64,000 nt of DNA from Corynebacterium bouchesdurhonense (GTDB taxonomy: Bacteria > Actinomycetota > Actinomycetes > Mycobacteriales > Mycobacteriaceae). Position numbers and translations under genes: made by a program. The stretch is from positions 62,001 to 126,000 of the forward strand of contig NZ_LT546027.1 of NCBI RefSeq assembly GCF_900078305.2. Direction: 5' to 3'. Under the pieces are notes generated by a model. The model had not been told where the DNA came from. It worked only from the letters and a program-made list of their open reading frames with translations, and did not search any database. This document shows positions 33,896 to 44,287 of the stretch, piece by piece (position 1 is the stretch's first letter; every line of letters starts with the position of its first letter).

Positions 33896-34780
33896 TCAGC
33901 GCTCGGCGGCGGAAGTGGCGCTCAGCGGCCCGTTCGGGTCAACTTCCTGCGGCGTTTCGCGCGGGCCGCGGGTACGCAGGAACATGGCCACGGCCACGAT
34001 GAACAGGATGCCCGAGACCCAGGTGTTCACCCGCAGGCCCAGGATGAGAGTGGCCTCGTCCGCGCGCATCAACTCGATGAAGAAGCGCCCGAAGGTGTAG
34101 CCAGCCACGTAGAGCCACAGCACCCGGCCGCGGCCCAGCCGAAAGCGGCGGTCCGCCCAGATCAAAAGCGCGAAGACGGCCACGTTCCACACGAGCTCGT
34201 AGAGGAAGGTGGGGTGCACGCTGGCGATGACCTCCCCGGTAGAGCGGCCCGTCAGCGGCGCGTAGCGGCCCGCCTCGTCGACGCGCTGGTAGATATCCAG
34301 CGCCCACGGCACGTCGGTGGGTGCGCCGTAGAGCTCCTGGTTAAACCAGTTGCCTAGCCGGCCGATGCCCTGAGCGAGGATGACGCCGGGCGCCAGCGCG
34401 TCGGCAAGCGGCGCAAACGGGAGCCCTTTGTGGCGCATCAAGGCCCACACCGCGAGCGCGCCGAGCGCCACCGCCCCCCAGATGCCCAGGCCGCCGGCGC
34501 TGATGTTGAACGCCTGCCACGGGTTCTTGCCCTCGCCGAAATACTTCTGGTGGTCCGTAATCACGTGGTAGAGGCGGCCGCCGATAATGCCGGCCGGGAT
34601 CGCCACAATCGCCGCGTCCCACACCGTGTCCGGGTCGCCGCCGCGCGCCTCGTAGCGGCGCACGCCGATCCACATGGCCACCACGATGCCAACCATGATG
34701 CACAGCGCGTAGGCGCGGATGGGCACCGGCCCGATGTGCCACACGCCCTGCGGCGGCGAGGGGATATTAGCCAGGATCAT
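33896..34780 (-). CDS. lgt: Prolipoprotein diacylglyceryl transferase Lgt
   Basis: Lgt attaches diacylglycerol to the lipobox cysteine of lipoproteins in the membrane. The protein has seven hydrophobic segments, the opening [20 protein letters not shown], the substrate-binding stretch [10 protein letters not shown], the family signature [13 protein letters not shown] and a basic periplasmic/cytoplasmic pattern typical of Lgt. ATG 34780 is taken as start; GTG 34789 (METMIL) is possible. Several proteins in this window have lipoboxes and would be its substrates. It neighbours the trpC-like gene and pyk, as in other actinobacteria. Confidence 0.95.
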   Translation of the reverse strand: MILANIPSPPQGVWHIGPVPIRAYALCIMVGIVVAMWIGVRRYEARGGDPDTVWDAAIVAIPAGIIGGRLYHVITDHQKYFGEGKNPWQAFNISAGGLGIWGAVALGALAVWALMRHKGLPFAPLADALAPGVILAQGIGRLGNWFNQELYGAPTDVPWALDIYQRVDEAGRYAPLTGRSTGEVIASVHPTFLYELVWNVAVFALLIWADRRFRLGRGRVLWLYVAGYTFGRFFIELMRADEATLILGLRVNTWVSGILFIVAVAMFLRTRGPRETPQEVDPNGPLSATSAAER

Positions 34781-34835
34781 CGTTTCCACGCCACACAGTA
34801 TGCCCGACCCTCCCCGCGGTCCCGGCCCGCGCCCT

Positions 34836-35666
34836 TCAGCGGCGCGACGGGCAGGCCGGGTGCTGCCCCGCAGCGGCCAGCGCCCGGGTGGCGGCGCGTA
34901 CGTTGTCGCCGCTCATGATGGCTTCCGCGGCGAGCACCGCGTCCGCGCCGCACGCGGCGGCGTCGATCAGATCGCGCGGGGTCTGCACGCCGCCGAGGCT
35001 GATCTTGATCACCTCACTGGGCAGCCCGGGCGCGATCTCGGCGAACGCGCCGCGGTGCAGGTCGTTGGTGTCGAAGGTCCAGGAGTTCACGGCGATCACG
35101 CTCGCCCCCACCTTCAGTGCCCGGTCCGCCTCCTCCGGGGTGCGCACCTCGGCCATCACCACCATGCCCAGGGATTCGGCGCGGTCCAGCAGCGCGCTCA
35201 GCCGCGCCTCCTCCAGGATTCCCACCTGCAGCGGCACCATGTCCGCGCCGTAGCAGCGGGCCTCGTGGATCTGGTACGGGTCCACGATCACGTCGCGGCA
35301 CACCATCGGCAGCTCAACCGCCTCCCGCGCCAGCCGCATGTCCTGCAGCGAGCCGTCGAACCGCAACCGCTCGGTTTGGCAGGCGATCAGGTGCGCGCCG
35401 CCCTCCTCGATCGCCCGGGCCACGTCCGCAATATCCCCCCTCGCAACGCCCGTGGGCCCAAACACGGGCGAACTGAGTTTGATTTCGGCGATCACCCCGC
35501 AGCCGCCGCGCAAAAGCGCCGCCCGCGCGTCGCGCGTCGGGGGCATGGCGCGCGAGCGCGCCTTGATTTCCCGGAAGGAAACGGCGGCTTCGCGCTTGGC
35601 CACGTCCCGCAGCACGCCGGCAACCACGGCGCTTGCGGTGTCGGGGTCGGCGTTCGGGGCGAGCAT
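34836..35666 (-). CDS. trpC: Indole-3-glycerol-phosphate synthase-like protein (divergent TrpC)
   Basis: The 276-residue TIM-barrel protein aligns with TrpC through [51 protein letters not shown] and [20 protein letters not shown]. Two normally strict motifs differ: SPSKG reads SPVFG, and the segment usually RKDFIIDPYQ reads [10 protein letters not shown], so the catalytic general-acid lysine is replaced by Arg-Asp. The NSRNL-type motif is NSWTF. It may be a paralogue with altered activity. The ATG 35666 has GGGAGG 5 bases upstream. It lies between lgt and the TIGR02234 protein, where standard trp genes sit in mycobacteria. Confidence 0.85.
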   Translation of the reverse strand: MLAPNADPDTASAVVAGVLRDVAKREAAVSFREIKARSRAMPPTRDARAALLRGGCGVIAEIKLSSPVFGPTGVARGDIADVARAIEEGGAHLIACQTERLRFDGSLQDMRLAREAVELPMVCRDVIVDPYQIHEARCYGADMVPLQVGILEEARLSALLDRAESLGMVVMAEVRTPEEADRALKVGASVIAVNSWTFDTNDLHRGAFAEIAPGLPSEVIKISLGGVQTPRDLIDAAACGADAVLAAEAIMSGDNVRAATRALAAAGQHPACPSRR

Positions 35667-35730
35667 CTCCACCTCCCTCTTCCAGGGTATGCACTCCCCA
35701 CGTTAGCTGGCGCCGCAGCCGATCCCGAAA

Positions 35731-36420
35731 TTAGGGAGCTTGTTGCTTGCCAGAGCCCCCCGGCCCCTGCTCAGTCGGATCAATATCCGCGTCGAGGGCG
35801 TCCCACATCACGCGGCCCGAATCCGGCCGCGCCTGGATGTCCTCCTCGAGGCGGGCGCGGCGCACTGCCTCTTTTTCGTACTTGTTCTGCTTCGGCGCGT
35901 CCCGGCCAGGGCGCACCAGCACAACCACCCCGCCCACGGCCGCCAGGGCGCAGCCCGCCACAGACAGGGCGGGGCCCAGCGCGCTCACCGAGGCCTGGGT
36001 GATCTCGGCCCACTCGGAGATGCCGCTGGAGGCCGGCCCGGTCTGCGCGGCGTCGGACCCCGCGGTGAGCAGGGCGTGCACGCGGCCGGTGTCCGCGCCG
36101 CTTGCCAGCAGCAACGCCGGCGGGATGGCGGCCCCACAAGCGCCGAGCGCGGCGATGGCGGAGGAGGCGCGGCGAAGGGGGCGTCGAAAAGCAAAAGCTC
36201 CGATCGCGGCCACAAACAGCAGGAGGGCAACCGCCGTGGTTTCCGTAGACCACTCCGCGCCGCGGATCGCGGCAGACCCGCCGCCGGCGAGGGGGTCCGC
36301 GTACTGCGCCGTGACCCACGTGCCGCGCGAAAACGCGCCGAGCAGCACCGCGCCGGCACCGATCAGTGCCGCACCCGGCCGGCTGAGGCCCTTATCCACC
36401 TGCATCTCCCTTCCCGCCAT
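35731..36420 (-). CDS. Tryptophan-operon-associated membrane protein (TIGR02234 type)
   Basis: This 229-residue protein has four hydrophobic segments (AALIGAGAVLLGAFS; TAVALLLFVAAIGAFAF; IAALGACGAAIPPALLLA; ALSVAGCALAAVGGVVVLV) and a charged tail with KQNKYEKEAVRR. The pattern and the place between hisI and trpC match the Trp biosynthesis-associated membrane protein family of actinobacteria, whose role is unknown. A family repeat copy (36177-36201) encodes FAFRRPL after the second helix. ATG 36420 lies 3 bases after the hisI stop. Confidence 0.8.
   Translation of the reverse strand: MAGREMQVDKGLSRPGAALIGAGAVLLGAFSRGTWVTAQYADPLAGGGSAAIRGAEWSTETTAVALLLFVAAIGAFAFRRPLRRASSAIAALGACGAAIPPALLLASGADTGRVHALLTAGSDAAQTGPASSGISEWAEITQASVSALGPALSVAGCALAAVGGVVVLVRPGRDAPKQNKYEKEAVRRARLEEDIQARPDSGRVMWDALDADIDPTEQGPGGSGKQQAP
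36177..36201 (+). repeat. Dispersed ~25-bp repeat, copy in TIGR02234-type gene
   Basis: G-run, GCGTCGAAAAGC, AAAAGCTCC: identical at 22 of 25 bases to the copy at 2646. In gene sense it encodes FAFRRP. Confidence 0.78.
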
Positions 36421-36423
36421 GCG

Positions 36424-36786
36424 CTACAACAACACGTCCGCGTCGAAGCAGGTGCGGTCCCCGGTGTGACACGCGCCGCCCGTCTGGGTGACCTGGATAA
36501 GCAGCGTGTCCCCGTCGCAGTCCAGCGCCACCGACTCCACGTGCTGCACGTTTCCGGAGGTCGCGCCCTTAACCCAGTACTCGCCGCGCGAGCGCGAGTA
36601 GTACGTGCCGCGGCGGGTGGCCAGGGTATGCGCGAGGGCGTGCTCGTCCATCCACGCCATCATCAGCACCTCGCCGGTGCCCGCCGCCTGCACCACCGCC
36701 GGCACGAGGCCGCGCTCGTTCGGCTTCAGCCGCGCGGCGATTGCCGGGTCCAGCTCGTAGTCCGCGGGGTTGGTCTGCTGTGCCAT
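36424..36786 (-). CDS. hisI: Phosphoribosyl-AMP cyclohydrolase HisI
   Basis: HisI opens the purine ring of phosphoribosyl-AMP, step three of histidine synthesis. The 120-residue protein has [16 protein letters not shown], the motif [20 protein letters not shown], and the metal-binding segment [20 protein letters not shown] followed by RTCF. It is the cyclohydrolase alone, with no HisE domain. The gene starts one base after the hisF stop. Confidence 0.97.
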   Translation of the reverse strand: MAQQTNPADYELDPAIAARLKPNERGLVPAVVQAAGTGEVLMMAWMDEHALAHTLATRRGTYYSRSRGEYWVKGATSGNVQHVESVALDCDGDTLLIQVTQTGGACHTGDRTCFDADVLL

Positions 36787-37560
36787 CTAGCGCACCTCGT
36801 ATCCCGCGCGCCGCAGCTGCGCCTTCGCCTCCGCGATGGACACCTCGCCGAAGTGGAAAATGGACGCGGCCAGCACCGCGTCGGCGCCCGCCTCCACCGC
36901 CGGCGGGAAGTCCTCCGCCCGGCCGGCGCCGCCGGAGGCGATCACCGGGATCGACACCGCCTCGCGCACGCGGCGGATGAGCTCCAGGTCGAAGCCCTCC
37001 TTGGTGCCGTCCCCGTCCATGGAATTGAGCAGGATCTCGCCCACGCCGAGGCGCTCGCCGGTGCGCGCCCACTCCACGGCGTCGATGCCCGCCGAGCGGG
37101 TGCCGCCGTGCGTGGTCACCTCGAAGCCCGATGGCTGGGCCGTACCGCCCTCAGGCACCCGGCGCGCGTCGACAGAGAGCACGATGCACTGCGCCCCGAA
37201 CTGGGAGCTCAGCTCCCGCAGCAGTTCCGGGCGGGCGATGGCTGCGGTGTTCACGCTCACCTTGTCCGCGCCGGCGCGCAGCAGCTCGCGCACGTCCTCA
37301 GTGGAGCGCACGCCGCCGCCCACGGTGAGGGGGATGAACACCTGCTCCGCGGTGCGGCGCACCACCTCGAGCATGGTGCCGCGGCCCTGCTTCGAGGCGG
37401 TGACGTCGAGGAAGGTCAGCTCGTCCGCGCCGGCCTCGCCGTAGCGCTTCGCCAGCTCCACCGGGTCCCCGGCGTCGCGCAGGTTGGCAAAGTTCACGCC
37501 CTTGACCACCCGCCCGTTGTCCACGTCGAGACAGGGGATGATCCTCACTGCTACTGCCAT
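36787..37560 (-). CDS. hisF: Imidazole glycerol phosphate synthase cyclase subunit HisF
   Basis: HisF combines PRFAR with ammonia supplied by HisH. The 257-residue barrel starts [20 protein letters not shown] with the first catalytic Asp, and the second catalytic Asp is in [28 protein letters not shown] and [13 protein letters not shown] are phosphate-binding loops. It overlaps the impA stop by 10 bases and is followed immediately by hisI. Confidence 0.97.
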   Translation of the reverse strand: MAVAVRIIPCLDVDNGRVVKGVNFANLRDAGDPVELAKRYGEAGADELTFLDVTASKQGRGTMLEVVRRTAEQVFIPLTVGGGVRSTEDVRELLRAGADKVSVNTAAIARPELLRELSSQFGAQCIVLSVDARRVPEGGTAQPSGFEVTTHGGTRSAGIDAVEWARTGERLGVGEILLNSMDGDGTKEGFDLELIRRVREAVSIPVIASGGAGRAEDFPPAVEAGADAVLAASIFHFGEVSIAEAKAQLRRAGYEVR

Positions 37561-38381
37561 CGTGCTCCTTGCGTGCTGTCGCGCTGAACGCGGTTCATCG
37601 TATCCGCAACACTACGGTGCGCCGCCTGCGCTCCCGCGATCACTCCCACCGAGCCGAGCTCCCAGTGCTTCCCGGCCGCGTCGGTCACCTCGGCGCCAGC
37701 GCTGCGGGCGAGCAGGACACCTGCGGCGTTGTCCCACACGTGGGGCGAGAAGCTCACCGAGGCCCGGTAGATGCCCAGCGCCGCAAACGCAAGGTCCACG
37801 CCCACAGAGCCGGAGATGCGGGGCCGCAACCCGGTTTCCGCCAGCTGGCCAATCAGGGCGAGGCGCACGGGGGCCGGGAACTGCTGCCTGTCATCGGAGC
37901 CCACCGAGCCCACGCCCACCTGCGCGGCCGCGGACCGGTTCGCCTCGCTCAGCGGGGGCAGGGCCTCTCCGTTCAGCCGCAGGGGGCCACCGGCCTCGGC
38001 CGCTATCCGCATCCCCAGCAGCGGGATATCGGTCACCGCCACCGCCGGCTGGCCGCCCAGGATCAGGGACACCAGGATGGCGCAGTTGGGGTTGCCGGAG
38101 GAGTAGTTCGACGTGCCGTCAATGGGGTCCACCACCCAGCAGGCGTCGGGGTTGAGCCGGCCGCCGTGTTCCTCGCCGTACACGTCGATCCCGGTGGATG
38201 CGGCGAGCCGCTCACGAAGCAACGCCTCGATCTGCAGGTCCGCCTGGGTGGCAAAGTCACCCTTATCCTTTGCCAGGGCGGGCGCGGCCCCAAGGTGGGA
38301 GACGAAGATGCCGCGCGCCTCATCCACCGCTGCCTCGGCTACCGCCGCGTAGCGCGCGAGCTCGGCGCCGCGGCCGCCCAT
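37551..38381 (-). CDS. impA: Inositol monophosphatase-family protein ImpA (his cluster)
   Basis: The 276-residue protein has the metal-site motifs [39 protein letters not shown] and [20 protein letters not shown] of the Li+-sensitive phosphatase family. Within a his operon it could act as histidinol-phosphate phosphatase or on inositol phosphate. In C. glutamicum a gene called impA holds this place while another protein is the main HolPase. ATG 38381 ([14 protein letters not shown]) is chosen; GGGAG lies upstream. Confidence 0.88.
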   Translation of the reverse strand: MGGRGAELARYAAVAEAAVDEARGIFVSHLGAAPALAKDKGDFATQADLQIEALLRERLAASTGIDVYGEEHGGRLNPDACWVVDPIDGTSNYSSGNPNCAILVSLILGGQPAVAVTDIPLLGMRIAAEAGGPLRLNGEALPPLSEANRSAAAQVGVGSVGSDDRQQFPAPVRLALIGQLAETGLRPRISGSVGVDLAFAALGIYRASVSFSPHVWDNAAGVLLARSAGAEVTDAAGKHWELGSVGVIAGAQAAHRSVADTMNRVQRDSTQGARWQ

Positions 38382-38407
38382 GTGCCCCGTCAACTCCCGC
38401 GCGATTC

Positions 38408-39205
38408 CTACTCGGCCCCGGGCGCGCCGGCAACGCCCGCCCCGCCAGCGGCATCCCCTGCGGCCTCCCCTGCTGCCTCCACGGCGGCGAGGGCCTCGGC
38501 CAGGGTGAAGCGCTGCTCGTAGAGCGCCTTGCCAATGATGGCTGCGTCGATGCCCTCGTGCTCGAGGCGGGCCAGTGCCACCACGTCGTCCACGCTGGAG
38601 ATGCCGCCGGAGGCGGTGACAGCCGCGTCGGTGGCCGCCGAGACGTCGCGCAGCAGCTGGACGTTCGGCCCGGCAAGGGTGCCGTCCTTGCTCACGTCGG
38701 TGACCACCAGGCGGGCGCACCCGGCGGCGTCGAAACGCTCGAGCACCTCCCAAAGATCCCCCGCGTCCGCGGTCCAGCCCTCGGACTTTGCGCGCCACTG
38801 ACCGTCCTCCACCCGCGCGGCCAGGTCAATGGCCACCTTGTCGCCGTAGCGCTCGATCACCCGCTGCGCCCACGCCGGGTCCCGCAGCGCGGCGGTGCCG
38901 ATGTTGACGCGCCGCGCGCCCGTGGCCAACGCGCGCTCAAGCGAAGCGTCGTCCCGGATGCCGCCGGCGAGTTCGACCGCGATGTCGAGCGTGCCCACGA
39001 TCTCGGCCATCTGCTCGTGGTTGGAGCCGCGGCCGAACGCCGCGTCGAGGTCCACGAAGTGGAGCCACTGCGCCCCTTGCTCTTGCCACCGCAGCGCCGC
39101 CTCGAGCGGCGAGCCGTACTCCTTCTCGGTGCCGGCGGCACCCTGGTCCAGGCGCACCGCCTGGCCGTTGACCACATCGACGGCGGGCAGCAGTGTGAAA
39201 CTCAT
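38408..39205 (-). CDS. hisA: Phosphoribosyl-formimino imidazole carboxamide ribotide isomerase HisA
   Basis: HisA opens the ribose ring in step four of histidine synthesis. The catalytic aspartates are in [15 protein letters not shown] and [26 protein letters not shown] and [14 protein letters not shown] are the phosphate loops. The 265-residue protein has an Ala/Gly-rich tail. In actinobacteria without trpF this protein can be the dual-function PriA, but sequence alone does not decide. ATG 39205 is used; ATG 39214 is possible. It sits 34 bases after hisH. Confidence 0.96.
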   Translation of the reverse strand: MSFTLLPAVDVVNGQAVRLDQGAAGTEKEYGSPLEAALRWQEQGAQWLHFVDLDAAFGRGSNHEQMAEIVGTLDIAVELAGGIRDDASLERALATGARRVNIGTAALRDPAWAQRVIERYGDKVAIDLAARVEDGQWRAKSEGWTADAGDLWEVLERFDAAGCARLVVTDVSKDGTLAGPNVQLLRDVSAATDAAVTASGGISSVDDVVALARLEHEGIDAAIIGKALYEQRFTLAEALAAVEAAGEAAGDAAGGAGVAGAPGAE

Positions 39206-39239
39206 GCGGCTCATGGTAGCTGCTCGCCCGCGAGCCCTG

Positions 39240-39884
39240 CTAGCTCAGCGTGCGTACCCAATTTTCCAGCAGTGCCAGCCCGGCGTCCCCGGATTTCTCC
39301 GGGTGGAACTGGGTGGCCCACAGCGGCCCGTTCTCCACCGCCGCCACAAACCGGCTCGGCCCGTGCTGGGCCCACGTCACCTTCGGGTACGCGATGTACT
39401 CGTCGCGCTCCAGCGGGAACTCCCTCGCCGCGTACGAGTGCACGAAGTAGAACCGCGTGTCCGGCGCGAGCCCGGCGAACATCTCGCTGCCCTGCGCCAC
39501 CTCCACGGTGTTCCAGCCCATGTGGGGCAAAACGGGGGCTTCGAGCTTGTCGACGCTCCCGGGCCACTCCCCCAACCCCGCAGCATCAACCCCGTGCTCC
39601 ACACCGCGCTCGAAGAGCACCTGCATACCCACACAGATGCCGAGCACCGGCCGGGATCCGGCCAGCCGCTGGCCCACGATCCGCGCGCCCGACACGGCGT
39701 TGAGGCCGCGCATGCAGGCCGCGAATGCGCCCACCCCCGGGACAAGCAGCCCGTCGGCCTCGATGGCGGTGGACGGGTCCGCGGTGACCTCGACTCGCGC
39801 GCCCACATGCTCGAGGGCGCGCTGGGCGGAACGGATGTTGCCGGCGCCGTAGTCTAAAAGCGCCACGGACGGTTGCTCACTCAT
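39240..39884 (-). CDS. hisH: Imidazole glycerol phosphate synthase glutamine amidotransferase HisH
   Basis: HisH supplies ammonia to HisF. The 214-residue protein has [20 protein letters not shown], the nucleophile loop [13 protein letters not shown] and the His-Glu pair in [16 protein letters not shown] sequence ([14 protein letters not shown]). [11 protein letters not shown] is also typical. TACACT stands 8 bases before ATG 39884, suggesting its own leaderless promoter inside the cluster. A repeat-like copy at 39534-39560 encodes GSVDKLEAP, a position where the family itself tends to have VEKLDAP, so it may be coincidental. Confidence 0.96.
   Translation of the reverse strand: MSEQPSVALLDYGAGNIRSAQRALEHVGARVEVTADPSTAIEADGLLVPGVGAFAACMRGLNAVSGARIVGQRLAGSRPVLGICVGMQVLFERGVEHGVDAAGLGEWPGSVDKLEAPVLPHMGWNTVEVAQGSEMFAGLAPDTRFYFVHSYAAREFPLERDEYIAYPKVTWAQHGPSRFVAAVENGPLWATQFHPEKSGDAGLALLENWVRTLS
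39534..39560 (+). repeat. Dispersed ~25-bp repeat, possible copy in hisH
   Basis: G-run, CTTCGAGCTTGTCGACGCTC and CC. The match is good, but the encoded GSVDKLEAP resembles the normal HisH sequence. Confidence 0.5.
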
Positions 39885-39892
39885 GGGCAGCC

Positions 39893-39898
39893 AGTGTA
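39893..39898 (-). promoter_or_regulatory. Putative internal -10 box before hisH
   Basis: TACACT on the minus strand lies 8 bases before ATG 39884, just after the MFS gene stop. Confidence 0.4.
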
Positions 39899-39899
39899 G

Positions 39900-41219
39900 C
39901 TACTCGCGGGGCTGCTGGGCGGTGCGGTAGCGCCGCGGCGCCTGCACCGACTTCAGGCGCGCGGCCAGGTTCCCCACCTCCACCACCCGGTGGCGGCCGA
40001 GGCGGCGGTCAAGCAGCGTGACCGCCAGGCCGAGGACGATGACGCCGCTGGCGATGCCGAACATCGGGGCGAAGGCCATGGTGGTCAGCAGCATGCCGTA
40101 GAAGGTGGAGCCGAGCCCGGTGCCGCCGTCGAAGGCGATGTTCCAGATGGCGGAGGCCTGCGAGGACTTCGATCGCGGCAGGCGGTAGAACATCATGGTC
40201 AGCGACTCGTTCTGCGTCGCTCCGAACCCGGCGCCGTAGAACGCGGCGGCGATGAACATGGTCCACACTGGCAGCTGCATGACGAGGATGACGGCCATCA
40301 TGAGCACGCCGGTTGCCGCGGCGATCTGGAACGGGATGAGCACGGTGCCGGGCTCGCCCTTGCGGTCCATGACGCGGCCGGCGAAGTAGCGGGCAACCAT
40401 GGCGGCGAAGTTGAGCACGCCGAGCAGCAGGCCCCCGAGCGCGGCGCCGCGCGCGGGGTCGAGGTCGCGCATCGCGGCGGGCAGGAAGCTGGTGATGGCG
40501 CCGTAGGCCGTGGTGATGAACATCAGGGCCAGCGCCGGCACCAGCACGAGGTGCCACGTGGGCACGCGCACCGCACCCGCCGCGGCGGGTTCCTCCTCGG
40601 GCGCGGGGATGGCCGGGATGAGCAACGCGGCGAACAGGGAGATCAGGGCGACGGTGGCGCCGATCGCGTACACGCCGTTGTACCCCACCACGGAAACGAG
40701 GCCGAGGCCGAGCGGCAGGGCGACCATCTGCGCCGCGCCCACCACCAAGCCCAGCGCGCCGGTGGCGCTGCCGAGCAGCCGCAGCGGGACGAGCTCGGCG
40801 ATGATCGCGGCCTCCGCCACCGACAGCGCGCCGAAGCCGACGCCGCGCACCGCGCTGATGGTGAGCAGGATCCCCGGCTCCATCCCCAGCATGTAGCCGA
40901 AGGCGGGCGCCCCCAGCAGCAGGGAGGACGCCACCATCACGGCCCGGTACCCCGCCGTCCGCAGCAGCCAGGGCGTGACCACCTGGGTTAGCACGGTTGC
41001 CAGCATGAACACGCCGGTGCTCGCGCCCGCCAGGGTCTCGGGCAGGCCGGCGTCAATCACCGCGGTGGGAACCACGGGCAGGAGGAACGACCACGCTCCG
41101 AACGCCGAACCCACCGCGATGAGCACGGGGATAAGGCCGCGGGCGCGCCACACGCTGGGCAGCGAGTCAACTTCCGCTCGGGTCAGTAGCGCGCGCGATC
41201 GCGCGATCCTGCCAGCCAC
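39900..41219 (-). CDS. Major facilitator superfamily transporter
   Basis: The 439-residue protein has twelve hydrophobic helices and MFS-like loops (FAGRVMDRKGEPGTVLIPFQ). It lies inside the his cluster between hisB and hisH, the same place as an MFS gene in C. glutamicum, so it is probably cotranscribed with histidine genes. It might export histidine or intermediates, but the substrate is unknown. ATG 41219 precedes an Arg-rich cytoplasmic N-terminus (MAGRIARSRALLTRAEVD). Confidence 0.88.
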   Translation of the reverse strand: MAGRIARSRALLTRAEVDSLPSVWRARGLIPVLIAVGSAFGAWSFLLPVVPTAVIDAGLPETLAGASTGVFMLATVLTQVVTPWLLRTAGYRAVMVASSLLLGAPAFGYMLGMEPGILLTISAVRGVGFGALSVAEAAIIAELVPLRLLGSATGALGLVVGAAQMVALPLGLGLVSVVGYNGVYAIGATVALISLFAALLIPAIPAPEEEPAAAGAVRVPTWHLVLVPALALMFITTAYGAITSFLPAAMRDLDPARGAALGGLLLGVLNFAAMVARYFAGRVMDRKGEPGTVLIPFQIAAATGVLMMAVILVMQLPVWTMFIAAAFYGAGFGATQNESLTMMFYRLPRSKSSQASAIWNIAFDGGTGLGSTFYGMLLTTMAFAPMFGIASGVIVLGLAVTLLDRRLGRHRVVEVGNLAARLKSVQAPRRYRTAQQPRE

Positions 41220-41243
41220 GAAACGGACCTTCCTTTCCGGCGC

Positions 41244-41846
41244 TTAGAGCGCGCCTTTCGTCGATGGGATGCCCCGCATGCCGGGGTCGATGCTCACAGC
41301 CTCGCGCAGCGCGCGGGCCACCGCCTTGTACTCGGCCTCCGTGATGTGGTGCGGGTCCCGCCCGTAGCGCACGTTCACGTGCAGGGTGATGCGGGCGTTG
41401 TAGGCCAGCGTCTCAAAAAAGTGCCGGTTGATCACCGTGGCGTAGTGGCCGCCGATGTTCTGCCACTGCATGTGTTCCGGCTCGCCGTGCATGACAAAGT
41501 ACGGCCGCCCGGAGATGTCGGCCACCGCCTCCACCAGCGCCTCATCCATCGGCATCGCCATGGAGCCGAAGCGGCGGATGCCGGCCTTATCCCCCACCGC
41601 GTCCGCCAGCGCCCAACCCAGCGTGATCGCGGTGTCCTCCACCGTGTGGTGCGCGTCGATCTCGATGTCGCCCGTGGCCTTCACCGTCAGGTCGAACGCC
41701 CCGTGCGTGCCGAAGGCGTTGAGCATGTGGTCGAAAAACGGCAGCCCAGTGAACACGTCCACCTTGCCGCTGCCGTCGAGGTTGAGCTTGACCTCGATGT
41801 CAGACTCGCTGGTGGTGCGGTGCGCGGCACCGATTCTCTCAGCCAT
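41244..41846 (-). CDS. hisB: Imidazoleglycerol-phosphate dehydratase HisB
   Basis: HisB removes water from imidazole glycerol phosphate. The 200-residue monofunctional enzyme has the two Mn-binding histidine motifs [14 protein letters not shown] and [17 protein letters not shown], plus [16 protein letters not shown] and [18 protein letters not shown] 41846 ([15 protein letters not shown]) overlaps the hisC stop by 8 bases, so the two genes are coupled. There is no fused phosphatase domain. Confidence 0.97.
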   Translation of the reverse strand: MAERIGAAHRTTSESDIEVKLNLDGSGKVDVFTGLPFFDHMLNAFGTHGAFDLTVKATGDIEIDAHHTVEDTAITLGWALADAVGDKAGIRRFGSMAMPMDEALVEAVADISGRPYFVMHGEPEHMQWQNIGGHYATVINRHFFETLAYNARITLHVNVRYGRDPHHITEAEYKAVARALREAVSIDPGMRGIPSTKGAL

Positions 41847-42936
41847 GAAAAACCTCCTTGGCGGCCTGCAGGAAGGCATCGTTCTCGTGGTCAAGCCCGA
41901 TGGTGACGCGCAGCCGGCCGGCCACGCCCACGTCGCGGATCAGCACGCCGCGGTCCAGGAACTCCTGCCAGGCGGCGTGCGCGTCGTCGAACTGCCCGAA
42001 GAACAGGAAGTTCGACTCGCTCGGCACGACATCGTAGCCGATGGCGCCAAGCTCCGCCTGGACGCGGTCGCGCTCGCGGGCCAGCTTTTCCACGGTGGCC
42101 AGGGTCTCGTCGGCGTGGCGCAGCGCCACGATCGCGGCGGCCTGGGAGAGCACCGAGAGGTGGTACGGCAGGCGCACCAGCATGACCGCCTCGATGAAGG
42201 CCGGGTGCGCCACGAAGTAGCCCAGGCGCCCGCCGGCGAAGTCGAAGGCCTTGCTCATGGTGCGCGAGACCACCAGCTTCGCCGGGTAGCGGTCCAACAG
42301 CGTCGCCGCGGAGGCGGACGGGGAGAATTCGGCGTACGCCTCGTCCACGATCACGATGCCCGGCGCCGCGGCCGCGATACGCTCGATGTCGCCGAGCGCG
42401 GTGACATCCCCCGTCGGGTTGTTGGGTGAGGTGACAAAGACGATGTCGGGCTGGTGCTCACGGATGGCCTCCAGCGCCGCGTCCACGTCGATGCGGAAGT
42501 CCGCCCCGCGGGGCACGGCGATGAACTCTGTCTGCGTGCCGGCGGCGAGGATCGGGTGCATGGAGTAGCTCGGCGTGAAGCCCATGGCGCTACGGCCCGG
42601 ACCGCCGAAGGCCTGCAGCAGCTGCTGCAGCACCTCGTTGGAGCCGTTGGCCGCCCACACGTTCTCGCGGGTGACGGCCACCCCGGTCTGGCGCGAGACG
42701 TAGGCCGCGAGCGCGTCGCGCAGCGCGGTCGCGTCGCGCTCCGGGTAGCGGTTGAGGCCGCTGGCCACTTTGGCGGTGTGCTCCACCAGATCGTCGATAA
42801 GCAACTGCGACGGCGGGTACGGGTTCTCGTTGGTGTTCAGCGCCACTGGGACCTCGAGCTGCGGCGCGCCGTACGCGCTCTTGCCGCGCAGTTCGGTGCG
42901 CAGCGGCAGGTCGGCAAGGGTGATTGCTGTTGTCAT
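41839..42936 (-). CDS. hisC: Histidinol-phosphate aminotransferase HisC
   Basis: HisC transaminates imidazole acetol phosphate using pyridoxal phosphate. The 365-residue protein shows [51 protein letters not shown] and the cofactor lysine in [20 protein letters not shown] 42936 overlaps the hisD stop (ATGA) and the 3' end overlaps hisB. Confidence 0.97.
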   Translation of the reverse strand: MTTAITLADLPLRTELRGKSAYGAPQLEVPVALNTNENPYPPSQLLIDDLVEHTAKVASGLNRYPERDATALRDALAAYVSRQTGVAVTRENVWAANGSNEVLQQLLQAFGGPGRSAMGFTPSYSMHPILAAGTQTEFIAVPRGADFRIDVDAALEAIREHQPDIVFVTSPNNPTGDVTALGDIERIAAAAPGIVIVDEAYAEFSPSASAATLLDRYPAKLVVSRTMSKAFDFAGGRLGYFVAHPAFIEAVMLVRLPYHLSVLSQAAAIVALRHADETLATVEKLARERDRVQAELGAIGYDVVPSESNFLFFGQFDDAHAAWQEFLDRGVLIRDVGVAGRLRVTIGLDHENDAFLQAAKEVFHG

Positions 42937-44243
42937 TCCTGCTCCATTCGCACCGCGATGGCCTCGCCGTGCGCCGGCAGTTGCTCCTCGGCGGCGAGGG
43001 TGATGATGTCTTGGCCGATCTCGCCCAGCGCCTCGCGGCTGTACTCGATGAGGTTCACCGGTTTGAGAAAGGTGTGGGTGGACAGGCCCGCGTTGAACCG
43101 CGCGGTGCCGGACGTGGGCAACACGTGGTTGGAGCCGGCGGCGTAATCCCCCAGCGGCACCGGGGTGTGAGGGCCGATAAAGATCGCGCCGGCGTTGGTG
43201 ATGCGCGCGGCGACCTCCCGCGGGTTGCGCGTGTGGATCTCGAGGTGCTCCGCGGCGTACGCGTTCGCGGCCGCGACCGCGGCGTCTAGGTCGCTGACCA
43301 GCACGATGCCGGATTGTTCCCCGCCCAGCGCGGACGCGGCCCGCTCGGCATTCAGGGTGTGCGCAGCATGCTTGCCGACGCTTACTTGCACCCGCTCCGC
43401 CAACTCCTCCGAATCGGTGATCAGCACGCTGGCCGCGTTCTCGTCGTGCTCGGCCTGGGAGATCATGTCCAGGGCGACCAGGCGCGCGTCCGCGGTCTCG
43501 TCGGCCAGCACCGCAATCTCGCTGGGGCCGGCCTCGGCGTCGATGCCCACGACGCCGTTGACCACGCGTTTCGCCGCCGCGACGAACACGTTGCCGGGCC
43601 CGGTGACCATGTCCACCGGCTCGAGGCCGCGCGCGTCGTCGCCGTAGGCCATGAGCGCCACCGCCTGGGCGCCGCCCACGGACCACACCTCGTCCACGCC
43701 CAGCAGGGCGCACGCGGCGAGAATGGTGGGGTGCGGCCAGCCGCCGTACTCCGCCTGCGGGGGCGAGCAGACCACCATGGACTGCGCCCCGGCTTCCTGC
43801 GCGGGGATGACGTTCATCAACACGCTGGAGGGGTAGACGGCCTTGCCGCCGGGCACGTAGAGGCCCACGCGGGCAACCGGCACGAAGGTCTCGGTCACCG
43901 TCGCCCCGTCCGCCAGCGTGGTGGTGTGCGGCTCGGGCTTCTGCGCGGCGTGGACGGCGCGGATGCGGCCGATGGCCGTGTGCAGGGCCTCGCGGACCGC
44001 GCCGTCGAGCCCGCGCTCCGCCTCCTCGATCACCTCGCGCGGCACCAGAACCGACTCCGGGCGGACGCCGTCGAACCGCTCGCCGTAGCCCAGGGCCGCC
44101 TCGGCACCGCCCTCGCGCACCGCCTCCACGATCGGGGCGACGGCCGGCAGCACGGCATTGACGTCCGTGCCGCCGCGCGGGAGCAGTCTGCGCAACTCGG
44201 AGGTGGTGGGGGTTGTCCCCCGCAGATCGGTGACGCGCAGCAT
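42933..44243 (-). CDS. hisD: Histidinol dehydrogenase HisD
   Basis: HisD performs the last two oxidations to histidine with NAD+. The 436-residue protein has [63 protein letters not shown] and the zinc/active-site stretch [10 protein letters not shown]. It is the first gene of the his cluster. ATG 44243 has GGGAGG 6 bases upstream. An 18-bp palindrome 20 bases before the start (44264-44281) suggests repression at the promoter. Confidence 0.97.
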   Translation of the reverse strand: MLRVTDLRGTTPTTSELRRLLPRGGTDVNAVLPAVAPIVEAVREGGAEAALGYGERFDGVRPESVLVPREVIEEAERGLDGAVREALHTAIGRIRAVHAAQKPEPHTTTLADGATVTETFVPVARVGLYVPGGKAVYPSSVLMNVIPAQEAGAQSMVVCSPPQAEYGGWPHPTILAACALLGVDEVWSVGGAQAVALMAYGDDARGLEPVDMVTGPGNVFVAAAKRVVNGVVGIDAEAGPSEIAVLADETADARLVALDMISQAEHDENAASVLITDSEELAERVQVSVGKHAAHTLNAERAASALGGEQSGIVLVSDLDAAVAAANAYAAEHLEIHTRNPREVAARITNAGAIFIGPHTPVPLGDYAAGSNHVLPTSGTARFNAGLSTHTFLKPVNLIEYSREALGEIGQDIITLAAEEQLPAHGEAIAVRMEQE

Positions 44244-44263
44244 GGTGCCTCCCAGCGCATAGA

Positions 44264-44281
44264 GTGAGTTAGCTAACTCAC
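44264..44281. promoter_or_regulatory. Palindromic operator candidate before hisD
   Basis: GTGAGTTAGCTAACTCAC is a perfect 18-bp palindrome lying 20 bases before hisD. TAGTAT just upstream on the minus strand is a plausible -10 box, so the site would overlap the transcription start. TetR-type repressors bind such sites; a TetR gene lies at 45938. Confidence 0.65.
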
Positions 44282-44287
44282 CCGATA

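Noticed and set aside
42788..42812. GTCGATAAGC in hisC as another repeat copy
   Set aside because: No flanking G- or C-runs, and the residues (QLLIDDL) are normal for HisC.
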